From: Thiosulfatimonas sediminis
GTDB lineage: Bacteria; Pseudomonadota; Gammaproteobacteria; Thiomicrospirales; Thiomicrospiraceae
Assembly: GCF_011398355.1 (NCBI RefSeq)
Contig: NZ_AP021889.1
Span: forward strand, 1,860,001-1,924,000
DNA: 64,000 nt
Direction of reading: 5' to 3'
This document shows positions 1 through 10,000 of the stretch, one piece after another. The translations under genes were made by a program, and so were the position numbers. The notes under the pieces are model-generated. The model was not told where the DNA came from and did no database searches. It saw only the letters and a list, made by a program, of their open reading frames with translations. Numbering within the stretch: the first letter of the stretch is position 1; each line of letters starts with the position of its first letter.

Positions 1-30
1 GAAGTTCGAGTAACGTTACTTTTACGAGTT

Positions 31-900
31 TCATGACTCCACCTTTTTTAGGTGCTTCTTTTGACTTTTAGTAGGGTACTTAAACGCTTGTATCAGATCT
101 CCGTTTACTTCATAACGCTTTAATTGCCCTACTTCAATTAATTCATCATGTGCTTTTTTTATAGCCTTTTTAAAATCATATAAAGATTTTGTTTGGCTCC
201 CGCAAAGCCTATGAATGCTCTCTATTTTCATTGGGTATGGCTTAGCATGACTGCTATACAATCCGTGTAGCCAAAGCGACAAAGGCTTATCTCTAAGCTT
301 TTGACGCTGATCAAAGTCTAGCTTCGACCATCCGCTATCAAATAAGCAGATCAAACCACCATTGAATTTAAAACGGTACTCATCCGTTTTTTCGTCTAGT
401 TCACCGCTAATTCCGCACAGCTGGCCAAAGTAGGTTTTCTCACCTTTAATCGTGATTTCAACATCCGCTGATCGCAGTCGCGCAAGTCCTTTTTTGAGAC
501 TATCGTAGTCTCTCTTAGACGTCCCTTTTCCCAGTTGTTTGAGTATTTCATAGGCAGAAAAAAGCGCTTCATTCCCCAACGGATTAGCCCTTGAAAGATG
601 CAATAACGCTTCCCACAGATTTAAATCTGCTTGCGTCAATTGGATGCCGGTGTAACGAATTTCGTAGCCTTCCAGCGTTGCAATTAACTCTCGTTCACAA
701 AAACGCCTATTTCGCCCCTGAGTGGCGCTAAAAAGCGCCCCTCTGAGTACGGCATTAGGTGCACCCCAACTCATTTCTTCCCAACCAGGTAAGCACATTT
801 GTTTTGGTTGTTTTTGTTCTGGCTTAACAGGTTTTGAATGATTTGAAGTCGGGATTTTCTCCCTCATTTCATCCAATTTTTGCTGAAGATTAGCATTCAT
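31..900 (-). CDS. TrfA-like plasmid/ICE replication initiator
   Basis: This 289-residue protein resembles TrfA, the initiator of IncP plasmids, which binds origin iterons and opens the DNA. The resemblance runs along most of the length: an LPGWEEMSWGAPNAVLRGALF segment near residue 38 (TrfA has a similar proline/tryptophan then PN..RSALF stretch), YTGIQLTQADLNLWEALL near 83, and YPMKIESIHRLCGS near 222, matching the TrfA winged-helix region. The start is the ATG at 900, 3 bases after the preceding gene's stop. It is the last visible gene of a parA-parB-DUF2857-initiator series reading off the window's left edge. Known PFGI-1-class elements do not, to my knowledge, typically carry TrfA here. 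No iterons are visible; an origin may lie outside the window. Family call from remembered motifs, no search run. Confidence 0.8.
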   Translation of the reverse strand: MNANLQQKLDEMREKIPTSNHSKPVKPEQKQPKQMCLPGWEEMSWGAPNAVLRGALFSATQGRNRRFCERELIATLEGYEIRYTGIQLTQADLNLWEALLHLSRANPLGNEALFSAYEILKQLGKGTSKRDYDSLKKGLARLRSADVEITIKGEKTYFGQLCGISGELDEKTDEYRFKFNGGLICLFDSGWSKLDFDQRQKLRDKPLSLWLHGLYSSHAKPYPMKIESIHRLCGSQTKSLYDFKKAIKKAHDELIEVGQLKRYEVNGDLIQAFKYPTKSQKKHLKKVES

Positions 901-903
901 ATC

Positions 904-1482
904 TTAGATCTCCTGCAAGCATTGTTTTAAGTCTGCACCTGATCGATATTCTTCAATGACCGTCCAGACCACTTTTAAATTCGCATCGATACCTTCTTTA
1001 ATCAAAAGATCACAAATCTCGCAGTAGTCCTTTGCACCAATATCTTTGGTGGTCAGCTCGCTTACCAGATGGTATTTTTCAATAATTCTGTCTTCTAGTT
1101 TTATGCTAACGACGCGCTTCATTCTTTTCGCATCAACACCCGTAGCAATTCTTCTTGCACAGGCTTCTCGCTTACTGATACCAAAAAAGTGATACAAGAA
1201 ATCATTTGGTGCGCCCAGCGCTATGCAACGCTCAATTAGCTTTGACTCACCTACCATTTGCTTGATGAATGAAATAGACTCTTCATTCGCGACCACACGA
1301 AACGGCTGTATTCTTGACTTTGAAAGCCGCTCTATATGAATTTGTTCTAAGTTAGAAAAAACATTAATATCCTGTTCATTCAACCCCCATTCAGCCATCA
1401 ACTCTTTAAGGCGACCGTCCGCCGATTGCTGGCAAATCTCACGAATAAGTAGGCTTAGAATATCGCGCTGAAAGTTAGCCAT
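904..1482 (-). CDS. DUF2857-like integrative element protein
   Basis: A 192-residue soluble protein of unknown function. Its size, position directly after an ICE-type parB, and central segment (ALGAPNDFLYHFFGISKREA, about residues 90-109) fit the DUF2857/STY4526 family that accompanies parB in SPI-7 and PFGI-1 elements. The segment around residues 85-120 looks like a helix-turn-helix (FGISKREACARR), so DNA binding is possible but unproven. The ATG at 1482 overlaps the parB stop by 8 bases, with a strong GGAGGT ribosome-binding site inside the parB end, so translational coupling is likely. Family assignment is moderate; function is unknown. Confidence 0.6.
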   Translation of the reverse strand: MANFQRDILSLLIREICQQSADGRLKELMAEWGLNEQDINVFSNLEQIHIERLSKSRIQPFRVVANEESISFIKQMVGESKLIERCIALGAPNDFLYHFFGISKREACARRIATGVDAKRMKRVVSIKLEDRIIEKYHLVSELTTKDIGAKDYCEICDLLIKEGIDANLKVVWTVIEEYRSGADLKQCLQEI

Positions 1483-3112
1483 TTTGCACCTCCCACAACG
1501 CTATTTTTTCTTTAGTAGCGCTCTCGATAAGCTTGCGAGTAATAACGCCCAATTGGCTGTACTTGTTGTTGAGAATGTCACTCGATGATAGCGGCAGGTT
1601 AAAAAATAATGCCGCAGTAGTGACATACTGGCCAAGATCACTCAGATCATCAAAACGCTCTTCTACTAATGCCTTCAGATCGTTTTCATGTGCAATCAAA
1701 TCACTGTATTTCGTGACTTGATTACCCAATGTCGCACCGCAATTCAAATACAGCGCATACCAGACTTGCCAAATACGTTTAAACTCTGGTTTTTCGTCAT
1801 CAATACCGCAATTAGTAAAATGGATTTCTTGCGGTAAATCGGCAAGCGCCCAACCAAACCCGCGGTTTGTTTTAATGACAATATCCTCAATACCGGCTTC
1901 TTCAGCCAATAGTACCGCCTGCTTAAGTGCAATTTGTCTCAGAAGATCTAAATCATCCTCTTCAACTCCTGGTTCAGCTCCTTCAAGAAGTTGTTCGACC
2001 AATTCACCCTCTACATCTACATCATTTTTTTCTGTAGATGGTTTTACCTGATCACTTTCTTTTGACTTGGTTTCAGGCTCAACCGTATTTTGTGTAGGCT
2101 CATCACCGATCTCTATCAAATCCTCAACACTCTCATCTTCCTCTTCAATCGCATCCCGTTCCTTACGATTTTCGATAGGATTTAATGGTGCCGTGCTATC
2201 TTCACCTCTATCTTGTTCTGGCTTCTTCTGCCCTTTTGGGCTATTAGACTCTGCAATCTTGATTCGGATTGAGTGAATATCGATACCAGTTGTTAATGCT
2301 GCTTCGGCTTCAAATGCACGCACAATTTCATCAGCATCCAACCCACTTTCAGAATGCTTATAAGCCTCTTTTAAAGACTCGTTAAACACTTCTTTAAACT
2401 TGTCTTCCGGAAAGCCTTCTTTATCCTTACCAATTTCTTGCCAGACCGTTTTAAGCTGACCTTCAGTTTTACGCACCCGCTCGACCACTGGCTTACCAGC
2501 ACCGGCTTCCAACAATTCCGGTAGCACCGGATAAAGCTCTTCTATCGCGTAAATCAATGCACTTAAAACAGTTCTTCCTAGTGAATAACCACTTCTCTTT
2601 AACTCAGTCTCTAAGTCCCTTATTGACAACTTTCTATCAAGGTCTTTCTCAATTAGATCTCTCGCTTCAACAACCCCTCTCGCTCGATCGAGAAGGGTTA
2701 AATTGCCGCGTAGATCATTTTCGGTTAAATGGCTGATTAGTAGATCTTGTTCTTTTTCATACGGCTCAAAATAAACGTGTACATACAGATAAGCTTCATC
2801 TTTTGTCTCTTGATAAAGCTCTTTCAGTACAGCAAGACGTGTATTGCCACCAGCTCTGGTGGTGTAGTTATGCTCACCTGGTCTGCGAGTAATAGTGAAA
2901 GGCTGTTCAAGCCCCTTTTCACGAATGGATGCTTTGATTTCGGCATAGGCTTCATTTTTTACTTTACGAGGGTTTTTCTCGTAAGGCTCAATATCAACGA
3001 CTTTTACGCGCATAGCAGTACGCGAAATCGGATCCGCCGGTTCTGATACCTGGCTCTTTGCTTGTCGGTTGCCTGATGCAACCAATGACACTCGCTCAAT
3101 CTTTTTAGCCAT
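1475..3112 (-). CDS. parB: ParB-family protein of PFGI-1-class integrative elements
   Basis: A 545-residue ParB-type protein, expected to bind centromere-like DNA and work with the adjacent ParA in element stability. The ParB N-terminal domain is clear: VDIEPYEKNPR near residue 40, ITRRPGEHNYTTRAGGNTRL near 75, and HLTENDLRGNLTLLDRARG near 126. This pattern, with RAGGNTR and ENDLRG, is typical of ICE PFGI-1 ParB rather than chromosomal Spo0J. Residues of about 290-380 are highly acidic and low-complexity, probably a linker. I chose the ATG at 3112 over an upstream in-frame TTG at 3127, because GGAGGT sits just before the ATG and the ATG overlaps the parA stop by 8 bases. The protein is longer than chromosomal ParB (about 300 residues). 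Confidence 0.88.
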   Translation of the reverse strand: MAKKIERVSLVASGNRQAKSQVSEPADPISRTAMRVKVVDIEPYEKNPRKVKNEAYAEIKASIREKGLEQPFTITRRPGEHNYTTRAGGNTRLAVLKELYQETKDEAYLYVHVYFEPYEKEQDLLISHLTENDLRGNLTLLDRARGVVEARDLIEKDLDRKLSIRDLETELKRSGYSLGRTVLSALIYAIEELYPVLPELLEAGAGKPVVERVRKTEGQLKTVWQEIGKDKEGFPEDKFKEVFNESLKEAYKHSESGLDADEIVRAFEAEAALTTGIDIHSIRIKIAESNSPKGQKKPEQDRGEDSTAPLNPIENRKERDAIEEEDESVEDLIEIGDEPTQNTVEPETKSKESDQVKPSTEKNDVDVEGELVEQLLEGAEPGVEEDDLDLLRQIALKQAVLLAEEAGIEDIVIKTNRGFGWALADLPQEIHFTNCGIDDEKPEFKRIWQVWYALYLNCGATLGNQVTKYSDLIAHENDLKALVEERFDDLSDLGQYVTTAALFFNLPLSSSDILNNKYSQLGVITRKLIESATKEKIALWEVQNG

Positions 3113-3932
3113 TGTGCACCTCCGCAAACAAATCCAACTCGTTCACCAAATTTGTCATCAACTCTAAAGCTGATCCTCCTTTTCGTTTCGTCGAAGTTTC
3201 ATATCGATGGGCTGGCATTTGGCTACTCGTCGCATCACGAAACGCAACGGTATCTGGGATTTCTGCATTAAGGACTCGAACAGGTACATCACAAATTTCT
3301 GAATAATCCAGTGAACGTATCTCTTCAGCGTAATCGCGGCTATCATTTGTGTTTGAAGTGCAATTAAGGAAAGCGCATAAAGGGGCGATTTTGCACCCCA
3401 TAAATTGAGTGGATTCGGCCAAACGATTGACCATACCTAGTGTGTTGTGGATAAACTCACCGGCACAAAGTTTGTCGGGTATAACAGGGCTAATCAGTAA
3501 GTCGGCTGCGATAATAGTTGCTTCTTGAAGCGCCCCGACCGCGCCTTGCGTATCGATGATAATCACATCGAATTGGGTAAATCGCTGATTAAGGATGTAT
3601 CTCAGGCGGGTACGACCGTCTGCGGTGTTTCTTACCCAGTTTTGCAGATCACCTTCCGGATCATCACTCATGACAATATGCAGGTTGTCTTCAATTTTTG
3701 AAGCGACCTCTGAAGGCTCTACTTTTGGATTGGTTACTAGGTGTGTTAGGCCGTAATCCGCAATCTCATCAACCGCATAATATTCCGATAAGCTTGGCTG
3801 CACATCAGCATCAATCATCAGTACATTTAATTTTTGGTCTGCGAGGAAAGCGCCAAGGTTAGCACTTGTAGTTGTTTTTCCGACGCCGCCTTTTGTCGAT
3901 GCAACGGCAATAATGATAGGTGTTTTTTTCAT
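3105..3932 (-). CDS. parA: ParA/Soj partition ATPase of an integrative element
   Basis: A 275-residue ParA-family ATPase that partitions or maintains DNA together with ParB. The deviant Walker A motif KGGVGKTTTS (K14, K19) is intact, with DADVQPSLSEYY at about 42-53 and VIIIDTQGA as Walker B. It resembles the Soj proteins of PAPI-1/PFGI-1-type elements. In PAPI-1 the soj gene next to the attachment site is reported to be needed to maintain the excised circle (established for that element). Here the gene lies 118 bases from the 3' end of an initiator tRNA and points away from it, the same geometry. An AAGAGA ribosome-binding site lies about 8 bases before the ATG. The promoter must lie in or across the tRNA end, so expression could change on excision (inference). 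Confidence 0.9.
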   Translation of the reverse strand: MKKTPIIIAVASTKGGVGKTTTSANLGAFLADQKLNVLMIDADVQPSLSEYYAVDEIADYGLTHLVTNPKVEPSEVASKIEDNLHIVMSDDPEGDLQNWVRNTADGRTRLRYILNQRFTQFDVIIIDTQGAVGALQEATIIAADLLISPVIPDKLCAGEFIHNTLGMVNRLAESTQFMGCKIAPLCAFLNCTSNTNDSRDYAEEIRSLDYSEICDVPVRVLNAEIPDTVAFRDATSSQMPAHRYETSTKRKGGSALELMTNLVNELDLFAEVHNG

Positions 3933-3995
3933 ACAATAAATCTCTTAACTTGATTTGGATTTACTGCTGAAAATATCTTTCCTGAAGGCTAAATG

Positions 3996-4046
3996 ACAAA
4001 AAGCCCTGACTGAATCGGCTGAAAACCGCGCCAGTCAAGGCTTTGG
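3996..4046 (-). terminator. Rho-independent terminator after tRNA-fMet
   Basis: An imperfect 13-base stem (arms 4032-4044 and 4000-4012) is followed on the minus strand by a run of Ts (complement of 3998-4002). It lies directly downstream of the initiator tRNA and upstream of parA, so it should separate tRNA transcription from the mobile-element genes. Confidence 0.8.
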
Positions 4047-4050
4047 AATG

Positions 4051-4127
<77 letters not shown>

Positions 4128-4187
4128 ACAATTTGTAGTACCGAACTGGTTGCTCTTGGTAAGCACCGTTGCTGTCCGATGTGGCGT

Positions 4188-4215
4188 ATTATAGGGAGTT
4201 GCGAGGGTATTGCAA
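4188..4215 (-). promoter_or_regulatory. Sigma-70 promoter of tRNA-fMet
   Basis: On the minus strand TTGCAA (4210-4215) is separated by 16 bases from a perfect TATAAT (4188-4193). The bases after the -10 box (ACGCC) are GC-rich, the discriminator type seen at stringently controlled stable-RNA promoters. It lies about 60 bases upstream of the tRNA 5' end. Confidence 0.8.
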
Positions 4216-4717
4216 CCTTTATATTAAAGAAATTTTATATTTTTTAGAATTCTCTTATAGGATGGTCTGCAAACGGCGTTTTAACGTTCAAAATCCCCCC
4301 TCTCACGCCAATACAAATCATTTTTTTGCTGATTGTTACGGTTTTTTTAGCACAATAAATCTATTCAGCCTTAACAATATAGAGCTTTAGGGTCCAATCT
4401 ATCCCCTACACCTTTGACAAGCAACTACAGAACATGTCTTTGCAGAATCATTAAGGCGTAAATCGTTTATGTGCATAAGGTCATTGGTTCGACTCAACGG
4501 TTGTGGTACCAAGGAGCATATTCACTATATTGGTCGCGCTCATTTGTCTCTTTACTTCCATCAACTCACTTAAGGACTCTTCGTCCTGCAAGACTTCTTA
4601 GTCATCATTCGCCGCTCTTTTTTGCCCTAAAGATGAGTAAGAACATTTACTTATTATTAATCTCTGTTAATCTCAAAAACTTAATTTTAATGTACTCCAT
4701 TACGGTACTCGGCTTAA
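4216..4717. other. Non-coding stretch between tRNA-fMet and the chemoreceptor region
   Basis: About 500 bases with no convincing gene. Open frames here are short, lack ribosome-binding sites and resemble nothing I know. A small hairpin (AGGAC/GTCCT near 4574-4588) and a weak tRNA-3'-end-like stretch near 4479-4513 are the only structures noticed. Otherwise nothing is seen. Confidence 0.5.
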
Positions 4718-4980
4718 GGAGATACAGAACAAGTCCATATGGCTTCAGGCACAGAAGAGTTTGACTGAGCAAGGCGGCGGTTCTTGTCATGTCTAGACCT
4801 GACAAAAACAGGAAACAGCACGCAAGTAAATTCTTCAATGCCTTGAAGGGAGAGGACTGCATGGTCAACCTTGTTGTTACGCCTCTCATCCATAGCGTTG
4901 GCTATGCATTTCGATGCAAGCTTAGAATTTGCGCCTTGCAATCCCACGCTGAAGTCAATTGGGACTTGTTCTGTGCCTCC
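4718..4980 (+). repeat. Short inverted-repeat-bounded element, copy A (MITE-like)
   Basis: A 263-base non-coding element. Its ends are inverted repeats of about 19 bases: GGAGATACAGAACAAGTCC at 4718-4736 and the complement of GGAGGCACAGAACAAGTCC at 4962-4980, differing at two positions. The core at 4771-4812 contains AAGGCGGCGG, then GTCTAGACCTGACA and AAAACAGG. The same core recurs inverted at 6772-6953 and, more diverged, at 56674-56975. No transposase is encoded, so a non-autonomous element is the likely nature (inference). Its right end stops 23 bases before the chemoreceptor start codon. Confidence 0.75.
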
Positions 4981-5003
4981 TTCACAGGAAAGGTAGGTTG
5001 AAT

Positions 5004-6704
5004 ATGTTTCTCGATTTAGGTCATAAAGCATTAGATAAATGTGAAGTTGAAAAAGCACACCTCGCGGCTGAGTTAACAGCGATTAACCACGTTATGGCAA
5101 CCATCGAATTTACCCCACAAGGCGAAATCGTCAAAGCTAACCAAAATTTTTTAAATGTCATGGGCTATCAGTCAAATGAGATTATCGGTAAACATCACCG
5201 CATTTTTGTACCGCAAGAAATTCATCATTCCGCAGATTACGCGGTGTTTTGGCAGAAGCTTGCCGCAGGTGAAACCTTTGCAGAGCGTTTTCAAAGACTC
5301 TCGAAACAAGGTGAAATCGTCTGGTTAAATGCGTCTTATAATCCGATTTATGATGCGGAAGGCCAAGTCACCCGAGTGATCAAATTTGCCACCGACATCA
5401 CTAAAGACGTTGCCGCAGAGCTGGAAAATAAAGCGAAGTTAACCGCCATTGACAAAGTCATGGCAGTGATTGAATTTGGTTCTAAGGGGAATATCTTAAC
5501 TGCCAACCAAAATTTCTGCCAAGCCATGGGTTACTCACAACAGGAACTCAAAGGAATGCACCATCGCTCTTTCGTATCCGACGAATTTGCACAAAGTAGC
5601 GATTACCTTAAATTCTGGGAAGACTTAGCCAAAGGACATCCAAAGGTGGACACCTTCCAACGTGTCACCAAATCAGGCCAACCAATTTGGCTGGACGCCA
5701 GTTATAACCCTATTTTTGATGTTAAAGGCAAGGTCGTTAAGGTAATTAAATACGCCAATGACATCACCGAGCAAGAAAATAGTCGTATCGAACTACGCGA
5801 GGCCGTCCGAGCGTTTACCAAAGTGATGAACGCTCAAGCAGAAGGTGATTTAACACTCTCGGTTTCCGGTTTTGATGCCAATCCAGACTTAAAAATGTTG
5901 CAAGATGCCATTAACCAAACCGAAGCGAAAATACGCGAAGTAGTGGATATTACTCGCGATGCTGCGGAAACCGTCAGCACTGCATCGAATGAAGTGAATC
6001 AAGGTTCGCAAGATTTGAGTCAACGCGTGCAACAGCAAGCAGCGGCATTGGAAGAGACTTCCGCAACGATGAACGAAATGAACAGCCAAGTGCAATCCAC
6101 CAGTGAAAACGCACACCATGCCTCAGATGTCGCGAGACAGGTTCAAAGCCATGCCAATAAAGGGATGGACATCATGAAGAACACCATTGATGCAATGAAT
6201 TCCATTCAGCAATCCAGTTCGCAAATTGAAGAAATCGTCACCCTGATTGACAGCATCGCTTTCCAAACCAACCTGCTGGCATTGAACGCCGCGGTCGAAG
6301 CCGCCCGCGCCGGAGAACACGGGCGTGGCTTTGCGGTGGTCGCCAGCGAAGTGCGTAACTTGGCACAAAAATCGGCCGAAGCGGCAAAAAACATCAAAAA
6401 GCTGATTGACGATACCGTTGACCGGGTGAAATTAGGTTCTGAATTAGCCAATGCTTCTGGCGAGATGCTAAAAGAAATCAACGGTTCAATTAATTCTATG
6501 ACCAATATGATTGATCAAATTGCCTCCGCTTCAGCAGAACAGGCAGAAGGGGTAACGCAAGTACATCATGCCATTTCGGATATAGATGGCGTCACTCAAC
6601 AGAATGCGGCTTTAGTGGAAGAAACCAGTGCGGCATCAGAAAGCTTAACCCATCAAGCTGGGGTACTACGTGAACAGATGGGCTTCTTTAAATCAAAAAA
6701 TTAA
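5004..6704 (+). CDS. Soluble methyl-accepting chemotaxis protein with two PAS domains (BdlA-like)
   Basis: A 566-residue chemoreceptor that should signal to CheA/CheW. Two PAS-PAC units (about 24-145 and 146-268) are near-duplicates: both contain TANQNF- or KANQNF-type strands followed by an HHR-S/I-F segment. Then come a HAMP-like linker (about 270-330) and an MCP signalling domain with the conserved hairpin tip [20 protein letters not shown] near residue 418. There is no transmembrane segment and no C-terminal CheR-tethering pentapeptide. The layout matches cytoplasmic sensors such as Pseudomonas BdlA (biofilm dispersion) or Aer-like redox sensors; PAS ligand unknown. I chose ATG 5004 because AGGTAGG precedes it; an upstream in-frame start at 4959 would lie inside the repeat. 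No other chemotaxis genes are in the window. Confidence 0.9.
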   Translation: MFLDLGHKALDKCEVEKAHLAAELTAINHVMATIEFTPQGEIVKANQNFLNVMGYQSNEIIGKHHRIFVPQEIHHSADYAVFWQKLAAGETFAERFQRLSKQGEIVWLNASYNPIYDAEGQVTRVIKFATDITKDVAAELENKAKLTAIDKVMAVIEFGSKGNILTANQNFCQAMGYSQQELKGMHHRSFVSDEFAQSSDYLKFWEDLAKGHPKVDTFQRVTKSGQPIWLDASYNPIFDVKGKVVKVIKYANDITEQENSRIELREAVRAFTKVMNAQAEGDLTLSVSGFDANPDLKMLQDAINQTEAKIREVVDITRDAAETVSTASNEVNQGSQDLSQRVQQQAAALEETSATMNEMNSQVQSTSENAHHASDVARQVQSHANKGMDIMKNTIDAMNSIQQSSSQIEEIVTLIDSIAFQTNLLALNAAVEAARAGEHGRGFAVVASEVRNLAQKSAEAAKNIKKLIDDTVDRVKLGSELANASGEMLKEINGSINSMTNMIDQIASASAEQAEGVTQVHHAISDIDGVTQQNAALVEETSAASESLTHQAGVLREQMGFFKSKN

Positions 6705-6771
6705 GTGATTTAATCTGCAATCGCAGACCGGCTAGGCACGCATACCCCTACTCACTTTTTTAAAATACTAT

Positions 6772-6953
6772 GTGACACAGAATAAGTCCCCATTGACTTC
6801 GGCGAGGCCTTGCAGGCTTCGCCCATAGGGCTTTGAAGAGTTTAACGGCGTGGTGCTTCCTGTTTTTGTCAGGTCTGGACACGAAGGCAAACAGCCGCCT
6901 TCTCAGCCAAATTGTTCTGTCCCTGAAGCCATTTAGCTTTATCTGCGTCTTCT
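6772..6953 (-). repeat. Short inverted-repeat element, copy B (inverted relative to copy A)
   Basis: About 182 bases. Read on the minus strand it repeats the copy A core: AAGGCGGCTGTTTGCC, then GTCCAGACCTGACAAAAACA, then GAAGTCAAT.GGGACTT.TTCTGTG at the outer end (6772-6803). The other terminus (6925-6953) is degraded but still alignable with the copy A end. It is about 80 bases shorter than copy A. It lies 67 bases after the chemoreceptor stop, so the gene is bracketed by two inverted copies. Confidence 0.75.
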
Positions 6954-7085
6954 TAACTGTTGTATTCAACCCATCTAGTGAATCGATACCGCCACTTTTT
7001 GAGCGAATAATTGACTTCTATCAGGGCATAAATACTTACCCTCTGTTTTAATACGTTTAATTCCAATTAACTTGGCTGCGCGCTC

Positions 7086-10000
7086 GTGATTTCAGATCAA
7101 ACCTCCCCTATCTCCGAAGTAACTCTTGTCTGGAAGCATCAAACACTCTGGTCGGTTATTTATGTTTCCGACAGTATCGCCCCCCTCTTTGGGCATAGCG
7201 CCAGCAGCTATTTAGCCGCCGACTTTTCATGGTTACAAGACATTCATCCAGAAGACCAAGACCAGTTGCAACAAGAAATTGCCAGCGCGATACGCAATCC
7301 GAGCACAGTCGCGTTTACCCCAACGGTATATCGCTATTGTGATGCCACTGGACAATATCATTTTATCGATGCGCCAATCCAGATTAGCCGCGGTGAGAAT
7401 AACAAGAGCATCACTCTGGCAACCACCTTATGTCCGGCACATGAACTTGTCTGCGTCAACAACTTCCGCCAACTCAAATACGTCACCGAACAGTTGCCAA
7501 ACTTAATGGTCTATGTGTTTGAAATGAATTTACTTGGCGAAGCACGTCTACCCTTCACCTCTGAGCATTTTTCTGACCTTTTTGGACTTGCGCCTGAAAA
7601 CGTGACTGCAGATGCCAGCCCCGCTTTTGCACGCGTGTTAAACGAGGATAACGATGCGCTGCGTGCCTCGCTAAAAGAATCCTATGAGCAGCTAACTCAA
7701 TGGCAACACTGTTTTCGGGTACAACATCCGGACAACAAGATTTTATGGTTAAAAGGCCAAGCGACTCCGCAACGCATTAATCAAAATTGGGTCCGTTGGC
7801 ACGGCTACATTTATGACGCTACCGCAGAAATCCAAAACACTTTGCAAGCTCAAGAGACTCAGTTGTACTTTGAAACCCTACTCAAATACAGTTCCGATGC
7901 GATTCATGTTTTGGATACGCAAGGTAACGTCATTAACTGCAGCCACTCTTTTGCGAGCTTACTCGGTTACAGCCATGAAGAGGCTTTGCAACTAAACGTT
8001 AGAGACTGGGATGCGAAATATTCCGAAGAAGAACTTCTACAGCACATCGCCAGATTAACCGATAAACCGATGATTTTTGAAACCCAACATCGCACTAAAC
8101 ACGGTACGCTCTTCGATGTCGAAATTAACGCCAACACAGTGCAATTTAATGGCAAAACCTATCTGTTTGCCGCTGCCAGAGATATGACGCAGCAACATCA
8201 ACTGCAAATCCAGCTAGAGAAAGAAAAAACCTTTATTGAAGCACTGGTGGACAACGCCAACGCGATTATTGCGGTAATTGAAGCCGACGGCACCATGTCG
8301 CGCCTCAATAAATACGGACAAATTATGACCGGCTTTAATCAAGAGCAGATCGCGTCCAAACCGTATTTTTGGACGCGTTTTTTACCAGAGGCCATTAAAA
8401 AAGACATCAAAGCCTTATTTGATGGATTTGCTCTTGGGCAAACCATCCACTCCTATCGCAATGCGTGGATTTCCAAAGAGGGTCACCAGCGAATGTTTGA
8501 ATGGTCAAACACGGTGATTTATCACAACGATGGCAGCGTCAACTATCTTTTGGCAATTGGTTTGGACATCAGCGAACAGCGCCAACAGAGCCCAGAATTT
8601 GAACGCGTGTTTGAAGCCATGAGCGATGCCATGTGTGTGATTGACTTAAACGGCGTCATCGAATCATGCAACAAAACCTTTAATCAACAGTTCAGTCATA
8701 ACGCCTTTAACTGCAGCGGGCATTCGTTAAGCGAACTTATCAAACCTCTGAAAAATACTTTTAATCAACTGCTCAACGCGGTCATCAAACAACAAGTGGT
8801 TAAAGAGATTCATTTTAGCTACCACTCCCCTCTCGGCGAGACCCTTAAATGCAGAGCAAAATTAATATTGCTCCCAAACAACCAGCAGATTTTGGTCAAA
8901 ATTCGCGACATCACGGAACTGCATAAACTCGAACAACAACTGCAACAAGAGCAGAATTACCACAACGCATTGCAACGTCACCAAAATGCACAGTGGCAAC
9001 ATCTACTAGCCACCGCCCAGCTTAACTTAGACGGCGTGATCGGCCTACAAAATCGACTCTTACAAACCATAACGGATACAAAAAACGCCGCCAACATTTC
9101 GCTCAGTCAACAGGTATTAAGTACGCTGCGCGACGAGCTTTTAAGCCAACCTTTTCAGCCAGATCTCGCAACCACCGTCTTGCCTGAAGAAGATAAAAAC
9201 ACGCAACAAGAGTATTTTTTTCTGGCCGATGTTATCCACGAGGTGCTCTTGCTGGTCGAACACCAAGCACAACAAAATGGCGTACAAATTAACTACCATG
9301 ATGACGGAGCACTGACCCAAGCGTTACGCGGAAAAAGTGGCGTGCTGCGCCTAATTTTACAAAGTATTTTTAATTACATCATTCACTGTGCGCCCAAAAC
9401 ACCCATTGCGTTCTTTGCAGAGCAACTCAATGCCGCTGGAAATCAGATTTTACTGCGCTTGACGTTGCGTGCAGATTTAACAACCTCTCTATGCAAACTT
9501 CCTTTAAGTGCAGACAACTTTGCCCTGGCTCAGCTATGGTGTAATAAATTTGGTGCCAAACTCCAACACAGTAAAGACGCCGCCAACACAACACTTATCA
9601 GTGTGCAGGCAAGCCTATTTTTAGCCAATTCCGTGGATTCAACAACAGCCCCACTGGAGCCAAAGTTTCCACTGACGACAACACCAGACGCTCTAGAAAA
9701 GCAGACTGTGGAAGTGCCGTTCGATCTATCCCACTTGCAAAAAATATTAAGCAATAGCGCACAAATTTCGCATCTATTAAGCGCTTTTGATGGCCTGCTT
9801 GATACCTTCAAGCAAGCAATGCAGCAACAAACCCTGTCAGCACAAGAATGGAAAGCGTTGGTGCATCAACTTAAAGGCACTGCAGCCAATTTACACATTG
9901 AGGCTTTATCACAACTGTGTCGTCGCTACGAAACGTTAGAAAGGCCAGCAGAACACCATGCCCAAAGGCTTTTGATTTTGAACTTTGTAACCGACTTAAG

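Noticed and set aside
4479-4513. Stretch resembling a tRNA 3' end (GGTTCGACTC ... GTACCA), a possible old attachment-site scar
   Set aside because: The T-stem does not pair properly and no anticodon or D arm can be folded upstream; likely chance.
4169-4764. Short open frames between tRNA-fMet and the chemoreceptor
   Set aside because: No ribosome-binding sites, no recognisable protein features, and one runs into the repeat end.
4959-5003. Upstream in-frame start for the chemoreceptor
   Set aside because: It lies inside repeat copy A, and ATG 5004 has a good ribosome-binding site.
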